This document shows, piece by piece, positions 28,250 to 38,266 of a stretch of 64,000 nucleotides of DNA. The position numbers and the translations under genes were made by a program. A model generated the notes under the pieces. It worked only from the letters and a program-made list of their open reading frames with translations, did no database searches and was not told where the DNA came from. Position 1 is the stretch's first letter; every line of letters begins with the position of its first letter. The DNA is from Solibacillus sp. FSL K6-1523 (GTDB lineage Bacteria > Bacillota > Bacilli > Bacillales_A > Planococcaceae). Where the stretch lies: positions 3,646,001-3,710,000 of the forward strand of contig NZ_JBBOSU010000001.1 in the NCBI RefSeq assembly GCF_038005225.1, in the 5' to 3' direction.

Positions 28250-29003
28250 TTGCTGCTGCCTCCAATAATTTTAGATAAGAGTCTACTTGTAAGCTTGCAC
28301 CGCCAACAAGTGCTCCATCAATATGTTCTTTTCCTAAAAGTTCTACGATATTTTCTGGCTTTACGCTACCGCCATACTGAATGCGAATCGCTTGTGCTGT
28401 TTCTGTATCGTATAATTTTTCAACAACGGCACGAATTGCACCACATACAGCATTCGCATCATCAGCTGTTGCTGTTTTACCTGTACCGATTGCCCAAATT
28501 GGCTCATATGCAAGTACCATATGCTGTACTTCTGCGGATGTAAAACCTTCTAAAGCTTTCGTAATTTGACCCGCTACTTTTTGCTCTGTAGTACCCGCTT
28601 CACGTTCTTCAAGCGTTTCGCCACAGCAAATAATTGGTACGATGCCATGATTTAATGCCGCGCGTACTTTTTTGTTTACTGCTTCATCTGTTTCATTGAA
28701 CATTTCACGACGCTCTGAATGGCCTAAAACACAGTAATCTACGTGAATATTTGATAGCATCGCTGGGCTAATTTCTCCTGTAAAGGCACCTTCATCTTCA
28801 AAATGCATGTTTTGTGCGCCAATTGCTAATGAAGAATCTTCTGCCGCCACTACTAACGTTGGTAAATACAATGCCGGAGCACAAATAACTGCATCTACTT
28901 TCTCTGGAGAAGGAATCGCTTGTTGAATCGCTTCAACAAAGTCAACCGCCTCATCAAATGTTTTATACATTTTCCAGTTTCCTGCTACGATTGGTTTTCG
29001 CAT
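28242..29003 (-). CDS. tpiA: Triosephosphate isomerase
   Basis: 253 residues from ATG 29003 (GGAGGG seven bases upstream; the frame to 29018 includes that site). It interconverts dihydroxyacetone phosphate and glyceraldehyde 3-phosphate. Catalytic Lys in GNWKMYK (about residue 12), His in LGHSERRE (about 95), Glu in [15 protein letters not shown] (about 165), and phosphate-binding [11 protein letters not shown] and GALVGGASL are all present. It follows pgk by 19 bp. Confidence 0.98.
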   Translation of the reverse strand: MRKPIVAGNWKMYKTFDEAVDFVEAIQQAIPSPEKVDAVICAPALYLPTLVVAAEDSSLAIGAQNMHFEDEGAFTGEISPAMLSNIHVDYCVLGHSERREMFNETDEAVNKKVRAALNHGIVPIICCGETLEEREAGTTEQKVAGQITKALEGFTSAEVQHMVLAYEPIWAIGTGKTATADDANAVCGAIRAVVEKLYDTETAQAIRIQYGGSVKPENIVELLGKEHIDGALVGGASLQVDSYLKLLEAAANA

Positions 29004-29022
29004 CAAAAATCCCTCCATTTTA

Positions 29023-30207
29023 TTATTTATCGTTTAATGCCACAATACCTGGTAATTGTTTACCTTCCATTAATTCAAGAGAGGCACCGCCACCTGTTGA
29101 AATGTGGTTCATTTGTGATGCTACTTCGAATTTTTCTACTGCTGCAGCCGAGTCACCGCCACCGATAATTGTATAGCCATTTGTTTGTGCCATTGCATCT
29201 GCAACCGTTTTCGTACCGTTTGCAAACTTGTCGATTTCAAATACACCCATTGGTCCGTTCCAAATGATTAAATTTGATTTCCCGATGACTTCTGCAAAGT
29301 TTTCAGCTGTTTTTGGTCCGATATCTAAGCCCATCCAGTCAGCTGGAATCGCATCAATCGCAACAACTTGTGTATCCGCATCTTTTGAAAATTCATTTGC
29401 TACAACGGCATCAACTGGCATATGTAACTCGACACCTTTTGCTTTCGCTTGCTCGATAAAGCTTTTCGCTAATTCGATTTTATCTTCTTCTAATAAAGAT
29501 TTCCCAATATCATGACCCATTGCCTTCACAAATGTAAATGACAGACCGCCACCGATAATTAAGTGATCTACTTTATCTAATAAGTTTTCGATAACGTCGA
29601 TTTTATCTTTCACTTTCGCCCCACCGATAATTGCCGTAAATGGACGCTCTGGATTTGATAATGCTTTCCCAAGAACATCTAATTCTTTTTCCATTAATAA
29701 ACCTGAAACAGCTGGCACGAATTTCGCGATACCTTCTGTTGAAGCGTGGGCACGGTGAGCTGCGCCGAATGCATCATTCACATAAAGGTCTGCTAATTTT
29801 GCAAAGCTTTCTGCTAAAGCTGCATCATTTTTTTCTTCGCCTTTATGGAAGCGTACATTTTCAAGTAACACGATGTCGCCTTCTTGCATGTTGTTAACCG
29901 CTGCTTCAACCGCTTCGCCAATTGACTCATCTAGCTTTGTTACAGGTTGATTCATTAATTCAGAAAGACGTACGCCAACCGCAGTTAATCGCATATCCTC
30001 TTTTACTTCGCCTTTCGGACGGCCTAAGTGAGAAGCTAAGATCACTTTTGCCCCATTATCAACTAATTGCGCGATTGTCGGAATCGCTGCACGAATACGC
30101 GTTTCGTCTGTAATGCGCCCGTCTTCCATCGGTACGTTAAAATCGACACGTACAAATACGCGCTTCCCTTTTACTGCTACATCGTTCATTGATTTCTTTA
30201 AAAACAT
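29023..30207 (-). CDS. pgk: Phosphoglycerate kinase
   Basis: 394 residues, full length. ATG 30207 follows AAAGGAGG. It makes ATP from 1,3-bisphosphoglycerate. Substrate motifs [16 protein letters not shown] (about 20-35), HLGRPKG (about 60) and the nucleotide-binding [12 protein letters not shown] with STGGGASLE near the C-terminus are visible. First gene after the gapA terminator, so a separate promoter in 30208-30330 probably adds to read-through from gapA. Confidence 0.98.
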   Translation of the reverse strand: MFLKKSMNDVAVKGKRVFVRVDFNVPMEDGRITDETRIRAAIPTIAQLVDNGAKVILASHLGRPKGEVKEDMRLTAVGVRLSELMNQPVTKLDESIGEAVEAAVNNMQEGDIVLLENVRFHKGEEKNDAALAESFAKLADLYVNDAFGAAHRAHASTEGIAKFVPAVSGLLMEKELDVLGKALSNPERPFTAIIGGAKVKDKIDVIENLLDKVDHLIIGGGLSFTFVKAMGHDIGKSLLEEDKIELAKSFIEQAKAKGVELHMPVDAVVANEFSKDADTQVVAIDAIPADWMGLDIGPKTAENFAEVIGKSNLIIWNGPMGVFEIDKFANGTKTVADAMAQTNGYTIIGGGDSAAAVEKFEVASQMNHISTGGGASLELMEGKQLPGIVALNDK

Positions 30208-30331
30208 AAAGAAAATCCTCCTTTAAAATTTATATCAGCTATTTATTTTCTCGTTTAAATAGTAACAAAATCTAATATCACTTGTCTTTTCCAGACTCTA
30301 TATATTTCTGTTATTTATTTTATTTCATGTT

Positions 30332-30365
30332 AAAAAAAGAGCGGTTAGGTAATCCCTTCCGCTCT
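30332..30365 (-). terminator. Terminator between gapA and pgk
   Basis: AGAGCGG (30338-30344) and CCGCTCT (30359-30365) with T7 on the minus strand. It lies 115 bp past gapA and probably gives gapA its own abundant transcript, with partial read-through into pgk. Confidence 0.75.
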
Positions 30366-30480
30366 ATACCCTCATATATTATAATGGTTGCTTCTTTTAA
30401 AGGCTATACTTTTTATGACGAATAACCAGTAATATGTCACACTTTTTCTTCACTTTAGATAAAGTATGACACATTCAACC

Positions 30481-31494
30481 TTACTTTTCGTTAAATCCTT
30501 GCTTGGCAATGTATAAAGCTAAGTCCATTAAACGTGTTGAATAAGCGATTTCATTATCATACCAAGATACGACTTTTACCATACGATTTTCCATGACCAT
30601 TGTTGAAAGCCCATCAATTGTAGATGATGCTGGATTGCCATTATAGTCAATCGATACTAACGGCAATTCATTGTAAGCTAAAATTCCTTTTAACTCGCCC
30701 TCTGATGCTTCTTTAAACGCCGCATTAACCGATTCAATCGTTACATCTGCATTTAGTTCTGCTACTAAGTCCACGCATGATACGTTTGGTGTTGGCACAC
30801 GCATTGAGAAACCATCTAATTTTCCTTTTAACTGTGGCAATACTTTCGAAACGGCTACAGCTGCACCTGTTGTTGTTGGAATCATTGACACCGCGCCAGC
30901 ACGTGCACGACGTGGATCTGAGTGCGGGAAGTCTAAAATGCGTTGATCATTTGTGTATGAGTGAATCGTAGTCATCATACCACGCTTGATCCCGAATTTT
31001 TCATCCAATACTTTTGCAAATGGTGCTAAACAGTTTGTCGTACAAGAAGCATTAGAAATAACATCCTGTGATGAGTCATATTCCGTATGGTTTACGCCCA
31101 TTACATAGGTTGGCATATCCCCTTTAGCAGGCGCTGATAAAATGGCCTTTTTCGCACCAGCTTCGATATGTTTCGCCACTTCTTCCATAGAACGCCATCT
31201 ACCTGTACATTCTAATACAACGTCTACACCGAGTTCACCCCATGGTAATTTTGCTGGATCTGGCTCCGAGTATACTTGAACGCGTTTACCGTTTACGATG
31301 AATGCATCGTTTTCCGCTTCTACATTTGCATCATATACGCCATGGACTGAATCAAATTTTAATAAATGTGCTAGTTGATTTGCATCTGTTAAATCATTTA
31401 CTGCAACTACTTCAAATTCTTCATGTTTCATCGCCTCGCGGAATACTAAACGTCCGATTCGGCCAAATCCATTAATCGCTAATTTTAATACCAT
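30481..31494 (-). CDS. gapA: Glyceraldehyde-3-phosphate dehydrogenase
   Basis: 337 residues. The NAD-binding site is INGFGRIGR (about 7-15) and NDLTD near 33-37; catalytic Cys is in SNASCTTNCLAP (about 151-162), and catalytic His lies in the region after TIHSYTNDQ. DANVEAEN near 58-65 and the linkage to cggR fit the glycolytic NAD-dependent GapA rather than GapB. ATG 31494 is preceded by CTGGAGG. It lies downstream of cggR, separated by 235 bp holding a dispersed repeat. Confidence 0.98.
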   Translation of the reverse strand: MVLKLAINGFGRIGRLVFREAMKHEEFEVVAVNDLTDANQLAHLLKFDSVHGVYDANVEAENDAFIVNGKRVQVYSEPDPAKLPWGELGVDVVLECTGRWRSMEEVAKHIEAGAKKAILSAPAKGDMPTYVMGVNHTEYDSSQDVISNASCTTNCLAPFAKVLDEKFGIKRGMMTTIHSYTNDQRILDFPHSDPRRARAGAVSMIPTTTGAAVAVSKVLPQLKGKLDGFSMRVPTPNVSCVDLVAELNADVTIESVNAAFKEASEGELKGILAYNELPLVSIDYNGNPASSTIDGLSTMVMENRMVKVVSWYDNEIAYSTRLMDLALYIAKQGFNEK

Positions 31495-31524
31495 GTGTAA
31501 TTCCTCCAGTTAAATTAAATTATA

Positions 31525-31700
31525 TCAATTACGCCTCAGCGTAATTGCGTCCAGATTTTTTCGAGCGAGTTCGAAAAACTTCCCTTGAAAATCTATGACA
31601 TCCGCCGGGGCTTGGGTCAACATGATGTTGATCACAAAGGCGTTGTCACAGGACGTGACGGGTTTAGCCTTTGCTCCACAACTCAGCTGAATCAAGTTAA
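31525..31700. repeat. Dispersed structured repeat, copy 2 (cggR-gapA)
   Basis: The longest copy. Parts in order: AATTACGCC...GCGTAATT, TTTTTCGA/TCGAAAAA stem, AAAATCTATGACATCCGCC, TCAACAT/ATGTTGA hairpin, ACAAAGGC/GCCTTTG enclosing GTCAC/GTGAC, and the end GCTGAATCAAGTTAA. It lies within the cggR-gapA transcript. Confidence 0.85.
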
Positions 31701-31731
31701 ACAGTCTATGCTTGAGCGCACCGTAAAAAAC

Positions 31732-32766
31732 TCACCTAATTTTGGCAACAATCTCATTTGCCGTTTGTTCATCTGTAATAAATGTTGTCTGGGAGGCAGC
31801 ATTTTTAAAGTACGCTTGTATCGCAGTTGCTTTGTTACTACCTGCTGCAATCGCAATAATATGCTGTGCCTTTTTTACTTGTTCAAGCTGAATGCCAATC
31901 GTTCGAATATGGTGAACAATTTCGCCCAATTTGTTGAAATAATAGCCAAAAGCTTCCCCAACAGCACCTTTTTCTTCTAATAGTTGCTGTTCTTCAGAAG
32001 AACTATTGCGTCTAATAGCCATCTCTTGCGCCGCGCCAATGCCGTGAACAACGATATCGATTTCTTCATATAAAGCCATCATTTCTTGGATCATTGGTTC
32101 GCTTTTCATTGCTTGATACGCTTGCTCACTTAAATGTTCTGGTAAAAATAAGGTGCGATACGTTGAACTACATGCCTGCGCAAACTTTGCGACTACTGTA
32201 TTTGCCTGAAAGCTCATTTCGTCGCCCATCCCACCCCGTGCTGCAATAAAGCATGCCGAATTAAGTGGTGATGTCGATGTTAAGAAATCACCAATTGCTG
32301 CAACGGAATTTCCACCCGTAACTGCAATATTGCATTTTTCATCGGCGTGTTGCGTAATGATTTTCGCGCCTTCTTTCCCTAATACATTTTTAATCGTTGC
32401 ATCTTCTTCCACATTACCGGGAATGATAATAACTCGTTCAATTTTAAAGAGTTTTGCAAGTTGCTGCTCTTTCACTGTTATACCCGATATTTCTTGAAAC
32501 AATGCTTTGAGCTGTTCTAGTATGCTATACCCTTGTACCGAGCAAATCATACCTTTTTGCCTGATGATAATTAATTGTTGCTCGCTTAAAATATCTGTTT
32601 CATTGCGCACTTCTCGTTCTGTCCATTGCAGCTGCTCCGCTAAAGCTCTTCTGCCAATCGGACCGTACATTTCAATTGCTTGTAAAACGCGAAATCTTTT
32701 TTTAAAAATTTGTTCGATTTCTGGCATTAACTTACGCCCTGCATCCAAAAAGGAGCTTTTGTCCAA
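31732..32766 (-). CDS. cggR: Central glycolytic genes regulator CggR
   Basis: 344 residues of the SorC/DeoR family, the repressor of the gapA operon, released by fructose-1,6-bisphosphate. The N-terminal winged helix contains GPIGRRALAEQLQWTEREVR (about 35-54); the C-terminal ligand domain has VTGGNSVAAIGDFL and ARGGMGDE (sugar-phosphate-binding). The start is TTG 32766 with GGTGG upstream; the DNA-binding part would be lost by any later start. It lies upstream of gapA with the operator in its own leader, as in Bacillus. Confidence 0.95.
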   Translation of the reverse strand: MDKSSFLDAGRKLMPEIEQIFKKRFRVLQAIEMYGPIGRRALAEQLQWTEREVRNETDILSEQQLIIIRQKGMICSVQGYSILEQLKALFQEISGITVKEQQLAKLFKIERVIIIPGNVEEDATIKNVLGKEGAKIITQHADEKCNIAVTGGNSVAAIGDFLTSTSPLNSACFIAARGGMGDEMSFQANTVVAKFAQACSSTYRTLFLPEHLSEQAYQAMKSEPMIQEMMALYEEIDIVVHGIGAAQEMAIRRNSSSEEQQLLEEKGAVGEAFGYYFNKLGEIVHHIRTIGIQLEQVKKAQHIIAIAAGSNKATAIQAYFKNAASQTTFITDEQTANEIVAKIR

Positions 32767-32790
32767 AAAACCACCTACTAACTTTATGTT

Positions 32791-32829
32791 GGACGTTTTT
32801 TGTCCCTATAGTTACTTTTACGTCCCGCT
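32791..32829 (-). promoter_or_regulatory. CggR operator
   Basis: On the minus strand CGGGAC, then 13 bases, then TAGGGAC, then AAAAAACGTCC. The CGGGAC-type direct repeats match the known CggR operator layout and sit between the promoter and the cggR start. Confidence 0.65.
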
Positions 32830-32856
32830 TGGCGCAAAAAAATATTTCCTAACTAC

Positions 32857-32885
32857 AGTATAAAGGATAACGAAATTTTCTGCAA
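32857..32885 (-). promoter_or_regulatory. Sigma-A promoter of cggR-gapA
   Basis: TTGCAG (32885-32880), 17-bp spacer, TATACT (32862-32857) on the minus strand, 28 bp upstream of the operator. Confidence 0.75.
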
Positions 32886-32932
32886 TTATTTTTTATTAAA
32901 TCTGGTTATATTTTATCGTTTAGGCGCTAATT

Positions 32933-33166
32933 TCAGTCACTTAGCGCCATCATTAACGTCGGGTAATCCAATCGCCCAAATTGAATAACTTCCCCTTTAA
33001 GCTCTACAACCGGAATCATCACCATAAATTTTCCGTGCAATGCGTCATTCTCTTCAATATTAACTTGTTCGATTTGAAACGGAATATCTTCTTGAACTAA
33101 TTTTAATATTTGCAACCCTTCCACACATAATTCGCAATTCGGTCTGGAATAAAATTGTACAATCAT
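32933..33166 (-). CDS. Glutaredoxin-like (DUF836) protein
   Basis: 77 residues from ATG 33166 after AAGGAGA; the frame to 33223 has no site. A thioredoxin-fold miniprotein: FYSRPNCELC (CxxC near residues 11-14) at the end of the first strand, and the cis-proline position in MIPVVELKG (about 50). It should be a thiol-disulphide reductase with unknown target. It sits between cggR and the TPM gene on the same strand. Confidence 0.85.
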   Translation of the reverse strand: MIVQFYSRPNCELCVEGLQILKLVQEDIPFQIEQVNIEENDALHGKFMVMIPVVELKGEVIQFGRLDYPTLMMALSD

Positions 33167-33257
33167 TTTTGCTGTCTCCTTGCTACATTTGAAATGCAAA
33201 ACATTTACTAAGGTAAATATCAATTATACCTTAGTAAATGTTTGTTATCCTGCAAAG

Positions 33258-34022
33258 TTAAAACTTCCGTCCCGCTCCGCCACCGGATGAACTGCCTCCA
33301 CCGAATCCTCCAAAACCTCCGGATGAGCGACCGCGACCACCGCCACCGAAACTTCCTGTAGAGAATCCACCAGCACGGTAAACACGTCTTGCTGTTCGTC
33401 TACGGCCACCAGGACCACCGCCACCAAATTTGCTAAGACTTAAATAAATGATCACGATAAAAATGATGACTGCAATCGGCCAATCCCCATCATCGTCATT
33501 AATGGGTTTCACCAAATCCGCGCCACCAGCATCCCCACCCATTTCCTCATAGAAAATGCTAAATATGTTGGCAAATGCATTTGTATAATCTTCCTTTTCT
33601 AAATAGGGCATCATATACGTATCAATCATACTTCCTAGCAATCCATCTGGATAGTCTCCTTCTAGACCATCGCCTACCGAAATCCAAACGTCATTTTTCC
33701 CAGGTCCTTGATCCGTCGTCGCAAAAATGAGCATCCCATTGTTTAGCTCCTTATCTCCAATCCCCCATTTACGGATTACTTCTGTGCCAAATTCATACGG
33801 AGCCAAATCGCCAATCGTATCAATCGTCATCATGACAATTACATTCCCTGTTGAACCTTCCAAAGCCTTTGCTGCTTGAATCAAATTTTGCTCCACATCA
33901 TCTGAAATGACATTGGCATTATCATAAACATACGAATTGTATGCAGGTTTTTGCGGAATTGCTGCCATTGTCGTAAATGGCATAACGAGCATACATATTA
34001 TAAATGAAACTAAAAATCTCAT
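33258..34022 (-). CDS. TPM-domain membrane protein
   Basis: 254 residues from ATG 34022, which follows AGGGGGGATGAT. Signal peptide or anchor (about 1-20), TPM domain (about 30-160; YDNANVISDDVEQNL, WGIGDKELNNGMLI, SVGDGLEGDYPDGL), one transmembrane helix (WPIAVIIFIVIIYLSL), then Gly/Ser/Arg-rich tail. TPM proteins are extracytoplasmic and often pair with LemA, as here: lemA lies 165 bp upstream with a dispersed repeat between. Function in envelope maintenance is suspected, not shown. Confidence 0.88.
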   Translation of the reverse strand: MRFLVSFIICMLVMPFTTMAAIPQKPAYNSYVYDNANVISDDVEQNLIQAAKALEGSTGNVIVMMTIDTIGDLAPYEFGTEVIRKWGIGDKELNNGMLIFATTDQGPGKNDVWISVGDGLEGDYPDGLLGSMIDTYMMPYLEKEDYTNAFANIFSIFYEEMGGDAGGADLVKPINDDDGDWPIAVIIFIVIIYLSLSKFGGGGPGGRRRTARRVYRAGGFSTGSFGGGGRGRSSGGFGGFGGGSSSGGGAGRKF

Positions 34023-34055
34023 ATCATCCCCCCTTTCCTTACAGTGACTTGACCT

Positions 34056-34193
34056 TAAAAAAATCCGCGACATCCGCCGGGGCTTAGGCCAACATGATGT
34101 TGGTCACAAAGGCGTTGTCACAGGACGTGATGGGTTTAGCCTTTGTTCCCCAATTCAGCTGGGGTTTGAACCCGAGCTGAATCAAGTTAATCG
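34056..34193. repeat. Dispersed structured repeat, copy 3 (lemA-TPM)
   Basis: Lacks the AATTACGCC half but keeps CGACATCCGCC, GGGGCTTAGG, a CCAACAT/ATGTTGG hairpin (the closing pair differs from copy 2 yet still pairs), ACAAAGGC/GCCTTTGT around GTCAC/GTGAT, and TTCAGCT-GGGTT/AACCC-AGCTGAA. The lemA stop TAA is the first triplet of its edge TAACTTGATTCAGC. Confidence 0.85.
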
Positions 34194-34777
34194 TTACTTC
34201 CAAAATCAACGGTCGGTGCTTCTTCAACACCTTCTTTAATTTCAAAATAAGCTTTTTTCTCAAAGCCAAACATTTTTGCGATTAAATTACCTGGAAATGT
34301 TCGAACATTATTATTTAACTGCTGGACCGTCTCGTTATAATCTTTCCTGGCAACTGCCAATCGATTTTCCGTTCCAGCCAGTTCATCCATTAAACGTGTA
34401 AATTGAACATCCGCTTTTAAGTCTGGATAGTTTTCCACAACAACAAGTAAACGTGCCAATGCCGCTGATAGCTCATTATTTGCAGTAGCTGTTTGTTCAA
34501 CAGAACTCGCATTTCCGTAATCTGTGCGCGCCTTCGCAATTTGTGTAAAAATTTCTTCTTCATGTGCAGCGTAACCTTTAACTGAATTGACTAAATTCGG
34601 AATTAAATCAAACCGTCTTTGCAACTGATTTTCCACTTGTGCCCAAGATGCATCAATTTGTTCTTCACCTTCTATTAATTTATTGTATTTTGGAATCGTG
34701 AACATTGCTACTATTCCAATGACTGCAATAATGATAAGTACTGCCACTAATGCATTACCTTTATTATTTTTTATCAT
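34187..34777 (-). CDS. lemA: LemA family protein
   Basis: 196 residues. N-terminal membrane anchor (NALVAVLIIIAVIGIVAMFT, about 7-26) and the LemA helical-bundle pattern WAQVENQLQRRFDLIPNLVNSVKGYA (about 45-70). The last codons are LemA-specific up to the stop, which is formed by a dispersed repeat. LemA with a TPM protein is a common pair; the molecular role is not known. Confidence 0.92.
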   Translation of the reverse strand: MIKNNKGNALVAVLIIIAVIGIVAMFTIPKYNKLIEGEEQIDASWAQVENQLQRRFDLIPNLVNSVKGYAAHEEEIFTQIAKARTDYGNASSVEQTATANNELSAALARLLVVVENYPDLKADVQFTRLMDELAGTENRLAVARKDYNETVQQLNNNVRTFPGNLIAKMFGFEKKAYFEIKEGVEEAPTVDFGSND

Positions 34778-34881
34778 AAAAAATCCCTCTTTTCCTTCTT
34801 AATTCATTTTCTATCATGCATAATTTTTTTACTAATTGCCACAATAATGGTGTACGAAAATTTTGTTATGGAGGTTATTAT

Positions 34882-35493
34882 ATGCATACCCAATCTTCTC
34901 AATCTCAGGACAATTCCATGCCACTTTCAATGAATCATGGTGCGCATGAACTTTTTGACGCACACGAGGTATTAGGTTCAATGATTGCTGGTCTCAATCA
35001 ATATGTACTATTAAGAGATCAAGTACAAGACCAAGAACTCCTTACCATTATGGACCGTCAGTATGCGTTTATGCTCGATGAATACAATATTACGATGGAA
35101 GCATACAAAACTGGGCGCGATCCTCAGCATCCGACACGAAGCTATAATATGCAAACGGGCAATGACTTCACTTATGGGCTAAAACCCGGTGAACCGAAAA
35201 AGCCGATACAAACACCAAGTGAAATTTGTGACGGCGTAATTTCTGGTTTCATGCTTGGCTGTCATAAAGCAAGCGCTACTGGGAAAACATCTGCTGCACT
35301 CGAAGCGACAAACCCCGTTTTACGTCGTGTTCTCCAAGATTCCGTGCCCAACTGTATTGAAATGGCTTACGAAATCTCACTTTACCAAAACAAAAAAGGG
35401 ATTTACCAAGTTGCACAACTTTCACAAGCAGATATGAACACGATGCTCAATATGTACGGTCAAGCTCAGCAAGCGAAAAACATGCCTAACTAA
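34882..35493 (+). CDS. CotF-family spore coat protein
   Basis: 203 residues; ATG 34882 follows ATGGAGG, better than the upstream start at 34816. Two helical Coat_F repeats are visible: GAHELFDAHEVLGSMIAGLN (about 22-41) with LRDQVQDQELLTIMDRQYAFM, and SEICDGVISGFMLGCHKASA (about 115-134) with RRVLQDSVPNCIEMAYEISL. Structural part of the endospore coat; presumably sporulation-controlled. It is the first plus-strand gene in this stretch and ends in a shared terminator. Confidence 0.88.
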   Translation: MHTQSSQSQDNSMPLSMNHGAHELFDAHEVLGSMIAGLNQYVLLRDQVQDQELLTIMDRQYAFMLDEYNITMEAYKTGRDPQHPTRSYNMQTGNDFTYGLKPGEPKKPIQTPSEICDGVISGFMLGCHKASATGKTSAALEATNPVLRRVLQDSVPNCIEMAYEISLYQNKKGIYQVAQLSQADMNTMLNMYGQAQQAKNMPN

Positions 35494-35500
35494 AAGGTGA

Positions 35501-35549
35501 AAAAAACTGCACCCCTATTGTTTAGATGTGTCTAACAATTGGGGTGCAG
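35501..35549 (-). terminator. Bidirectional terminator between cotF-like gene and ABC operon
   Basis: CTGCACCCC (35507-35515) pairs with GGGGTGCAG (35541-35549); T6 on the minus strand ends the transporter operon, and a weaker T-rich tail serves the plus strand. Confidence 0.75.
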
Positions 35550-35599
35550 TTCATTTAATTTTGAAAGAGCATTATACACTAGTATATGCCGCTAAATGT

Positions 35600-36322
35600 T
35601 TATAATACTTTACCTAAAAACGCTTTTGTCCGTTCATTTTGTGGGTTGCCAAATACATCATTTGGGTGACCTTCTTCAACGATATAGCCACCATCCATAA
35701 ATAATACACGATCGCCCATCTCACGTGCAAAGCCCATTTCATGCGTCACAACAACCATCGTCATGCCTTCTTTCGCTAAATCTTTCATAACCTCCAGCAC
35801 TTCTTTTACCATCTCTGGATCAAGTGCAGATGTTGGTTCATCAAATAGCATAATTTTCGGCTTCATCGCAAGCGCTCGTGCAATGGCAACACGCTGTTGT
35901 TGTCCACCTGATAACTGCTGCGGGAAATTATCGGCCTTTTCACGTAACCCTACTTTCGTAAGCAATTCTAATGCCAGCTTTTCGGCATCTTCTTTGCTTA
36001 TTTTACGAATTTGCATTGGTGCCATCATAATATTATCAATGACTGACATATGCGGAAATAGGTTGAACTGTTGGAACACCATGCCCACTTCTGTGCGGAT
36101 ATCGTTAATATTCGTTTTCGGGTCATTAATTTTTACACCATCAATATAAATCGCACCTTTTGTCACTTCTTCAAGCAAGTTCATGCAACGAAGAAACGTA
36201 CTTTTCCCCGAGCCTGAAGGACCGATGACACATACGACTTCTTTTTCATGAATTTCATAATCAATCCCTTTTAATACTTCGAGCTTGCCGAAATGCTTGT
36301 GTAAATTTTCTACTTTAATCAT
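35600..36322 (-). CDS. Polar amino-acid ABC transporter ATPase
   Basis: 240 residues, GlnQ/ArtP type. Walker [12 protein letters not shown] (about 33-43), Q-loop [13 protein letters not shown], signature LSGGQQQR (about 136-143), Walker [14 protein letters not shown], and His switch VVTHEMGF are all present. It energises uptake of a polar amino acid, probably glutamine, arginine or related. Its start overlaps the permease stop by 4 bp. Substrate cannot be fixed from sequence alone. Confidence 0.95.
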   Translation of the reverse strand: MIKVENLHKHFGKLEVLKGIDYEIHEKEVVCVIGPSGSGKSTFLRCMNLLEEVTKGAIYIDGVKINDPKTNINDIRTEVGMVFQQFNLFPHMSVIDNIMMAPMQIRKISKEDAEKLALELLTKVGLREKADNFPQQLSGGQQQRVAIARALAMKPKIMLFDEPTSALDPEMVKEVLEVMKDLAKEGMTMVVVTHEMGFAREMGDRVLFMDGGYIVEEGHPNDVFGNPQNERTKAFLGKVL

Positions 36323-37023
36323 TTATGCGCGCCCCTTTTCTTTCGAGGATTATAATTAATGTCGACACGCTTTTCAACAATGGCAATAATCTTCGTTGCT
36401 GTATAAGTTAAAACTAAATAGAGGAATGCTGCAAATAAATATGGCTCCCAAAATCGTTGGTACGTCCCTGCCACTACTTTACTCACGTATAATATTTCCA
36501 TCCCTGCAATAACGGTCACAAGGGAAGAATCTTTTAATAACGCGATAAATTCATTACCAAGCGGTGGAATCATACGGCGGAAAGCTTGCGGTAATATAAC
36601 TTTCTTCATCGCTTGTGAGTGCGTTAATCCAAGTGAACGAGCGGCTTCCATTTGCCCTTTATCAATCGACTGAATACCTGCACGGAAAATCTCCGCATTG
36701 TAGGCCGCACTATTTAAAATTAAACCGACAATCCCAGAAACCCACCAGCTCATCGATTCACCAAATATTGTCGGGATTACCGCTAAATGAATTAATAGTA
36801 ATTGAACAAGCATCGGTGTCCCACGGAATACATCAATATAAATTTTCGCTGGCCAGTAAATCCACTTTTTATTTGAAACTTGACCTAATCCGAGTAACAA
36901 ACCGAAAATTACCCCGCCAATATAACCGCATATTGTTAAAATAATTGTCGTTAAAAAACCACTTAAATATAATTCACGGTAGTCCCAGATTATATCCCAT
37001 CTAAAAAAATCCATCTGAAACAC
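36319..37023 (-). CDS. Polar amino-acid ABC transporter permease
   Basis: 234 residues, HisMQ type, about five transmembrane helices. The EAA motif [24 protein letters not shown] region (about 148-170) is the ATPase-binding loop, and [14 protein letters not shown] is the usual preceding pattern. Forms a homodimeric pore with the ATPase at 35600 and the binding protein at 37034; all three are one operon. Confidence 0.95.
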   Translation of the reverse strand: MFQMDFFRWDIIWDYRELYLSGFLTTIILTICGYIGGVIFGLLLGLGQVSNKKWIYWPAKIYIDVFRGTPMLVQLLLIHLAVIPTIFGESMSWWVSGIVGLILNSAAYNAEIFRAGIQSIDKGQMEAARSLGLTHSQAMKKVILPQAFRRMIPPLGNEFIALLKDSSLVTVIAGMEILYVSKVVAGTYQRFWEPYLFAAFLYLVLTYTATKIIAIVEKRVDINYNPRKKRGAHK

Positions 37024-37033
37024 CTCCTAAATA

Positions 37034-37837
37034 TTATTCAATTTCTGTTCCTGTAATTTCCGCTAACTTACCGTTTTCTTTAATTTTTGCTAAACCTTCA
37101 TTTAATACGTCTAATAATTCTTTATTGCCCTTTTTAACGATGAATCCAAAATAATCGACTTCAAATGAATCATCTTCAATTGTTTTTAAGCCCGCATCTG
37201 GATTATTTTTAATATATTCTAAAATAACGGCATTATCACCAATGGCTGCTTCTGTTGAACCATTCAGTACTTCTGTTAACGCTACCGAAAAGTTTTCATA
37301 CGCTAAAATATTTTTACTCGCTTTCCCTTGTAAATCTTGTGCAGCTTTATGTCCTGTTGTATTCATTTGCACAGCAATTTTTGAATCCTTTAGGTCAGCT
37401 AGTGACTCAATCTCTGAATCTTCTTTCGTCACGATTAGTAATGACGCTTCATAGTAAGGTGCTGTGAAGTCATATGTTTCTTTACGGTCATCTGTAATGG
37501 TAATAGCCGCTGCCCCCATATCAATTCCACCAGTAGTTACTTGGCTCAACATCGCATCCCAGCCAGTATTTTTCATTTCTGTTTCGATGCCCATTTCCTC
37601 ACCGATCGCCGCTAAAATTTCTGCATCTAATCCAACAACATTCCCTTTCGTGTCTAAATATTCAAACGGTGCATATGTTGCTTCTGTACCCGCAACAATC
37701 TTTGTAATTTCTCCATCTCCATCTCCATCTCCATCTGTTGATGATCCTGTAGAACCTTTGTCTGCACCACACGCCGCTAAAATCATTGTCGCTGCTGCAA
37801 ATGGTGCAATTAGTTTAAATAATTTATTCTTTTTCAT
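37034..37837 (-). CDS. Amino-acid ABC transporter substrate-binding lipoprotein
   Basis: 267 residues. Lipoprotein signal MKKNKLFKLIAPFAAATMIL, then AACG (lipidated Cys at about 23); a short linker with a Gly-Asp repeat (GDGDGDGE, 6-bp DNA repeat); then SBP_bac_3 domain with ATYAPFEYLD, GLDAEILAAIGEEMG, and MGAAAITITDDRKETYDFTAPYYE. Binds a polar amino acid outside the membrane. First gene of the transporter operon, with a clear promoter upstream. Confidence 0.95.
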   Translation of the reverse strand: MKKNKLFKLIAPFAAATMILAACGADKGSTGSSTDGDGDGDGEITKIVAGTEATYAPFEYLDTKGNVVGLDAEILAAIGEEMGIETEMKNTGWDAMLSQVTTGGIDMGAAAITITDDRKETYDFTAPYYEASLLIVTKEDSEIESLADLKDSKIAVQMNTTGHKAAQDLQGKASKNILAYENFSVALTEVLNGSTEAAIGDNAVILEYIKNNPDAGLKTIEDDSFEVDYFGFIVKKGNKELLDVLNEGLAKIKENGKLAEITGTEIE

Positions 37838-37895
37838 AATCTATTTCCTCCTAAGGTTTCATTTTTCCATTCATTGTTTTTAATTAGTTTCACCT

Positions 37896-37924
37896 ATTAT
37901 AATAATTTCACAATTAATATACAA
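37896..37924 (-). promoter_or_regulatory. Sigma-A promoter of the ABC operon
   Basis: TTGTAT (37924-37919), 17-bp spacer, TATAAT (37901-37896) on the minus strand, about 60 bp before the binding-protein ATG. Confidence 0.7.
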
Positions 37925-38182
37925 CATGAAATTTTTAAAATATTGATTATTAATGTATATTAATGCATTTTTATGTACTAAACAAGCATTATTTTTATGT
38001 TTTATAAATAATTATTCATTCACTCTAATGAAACCCTATGTTAAACATGCATATTCCCCTTATAAAGGTACAACAAAAAAAGAGGTCAACTCCGAAATCT
38101 ATTCTTGAAATAAATTTGCGCAGTCTTATTGTAATTACGTAGCTTTAAAAATTGAAGTCGTACTTTGAGAGGCATGAAAATT

Positions 38183-38232
38183 GGCTAGTTTCAACAGATT
38201 AATGGCTAGTTTATGGAAAAGTTTGGCTAGTT
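38183..38232 (+). repeat. Small GGCTAGTT array (3 units, exact 21-bp steps)
   Basis: GGCTAGTT starts at 38183, 38204 and 38225, precisely 21 bp apart, with unrelated bases between. Same motif and phase as 23456-23749. Confidence 0.85.
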
Positions 38233-38266
38233 ATAACGGAGAAACGGGAAAATCTATTGAAGAATC

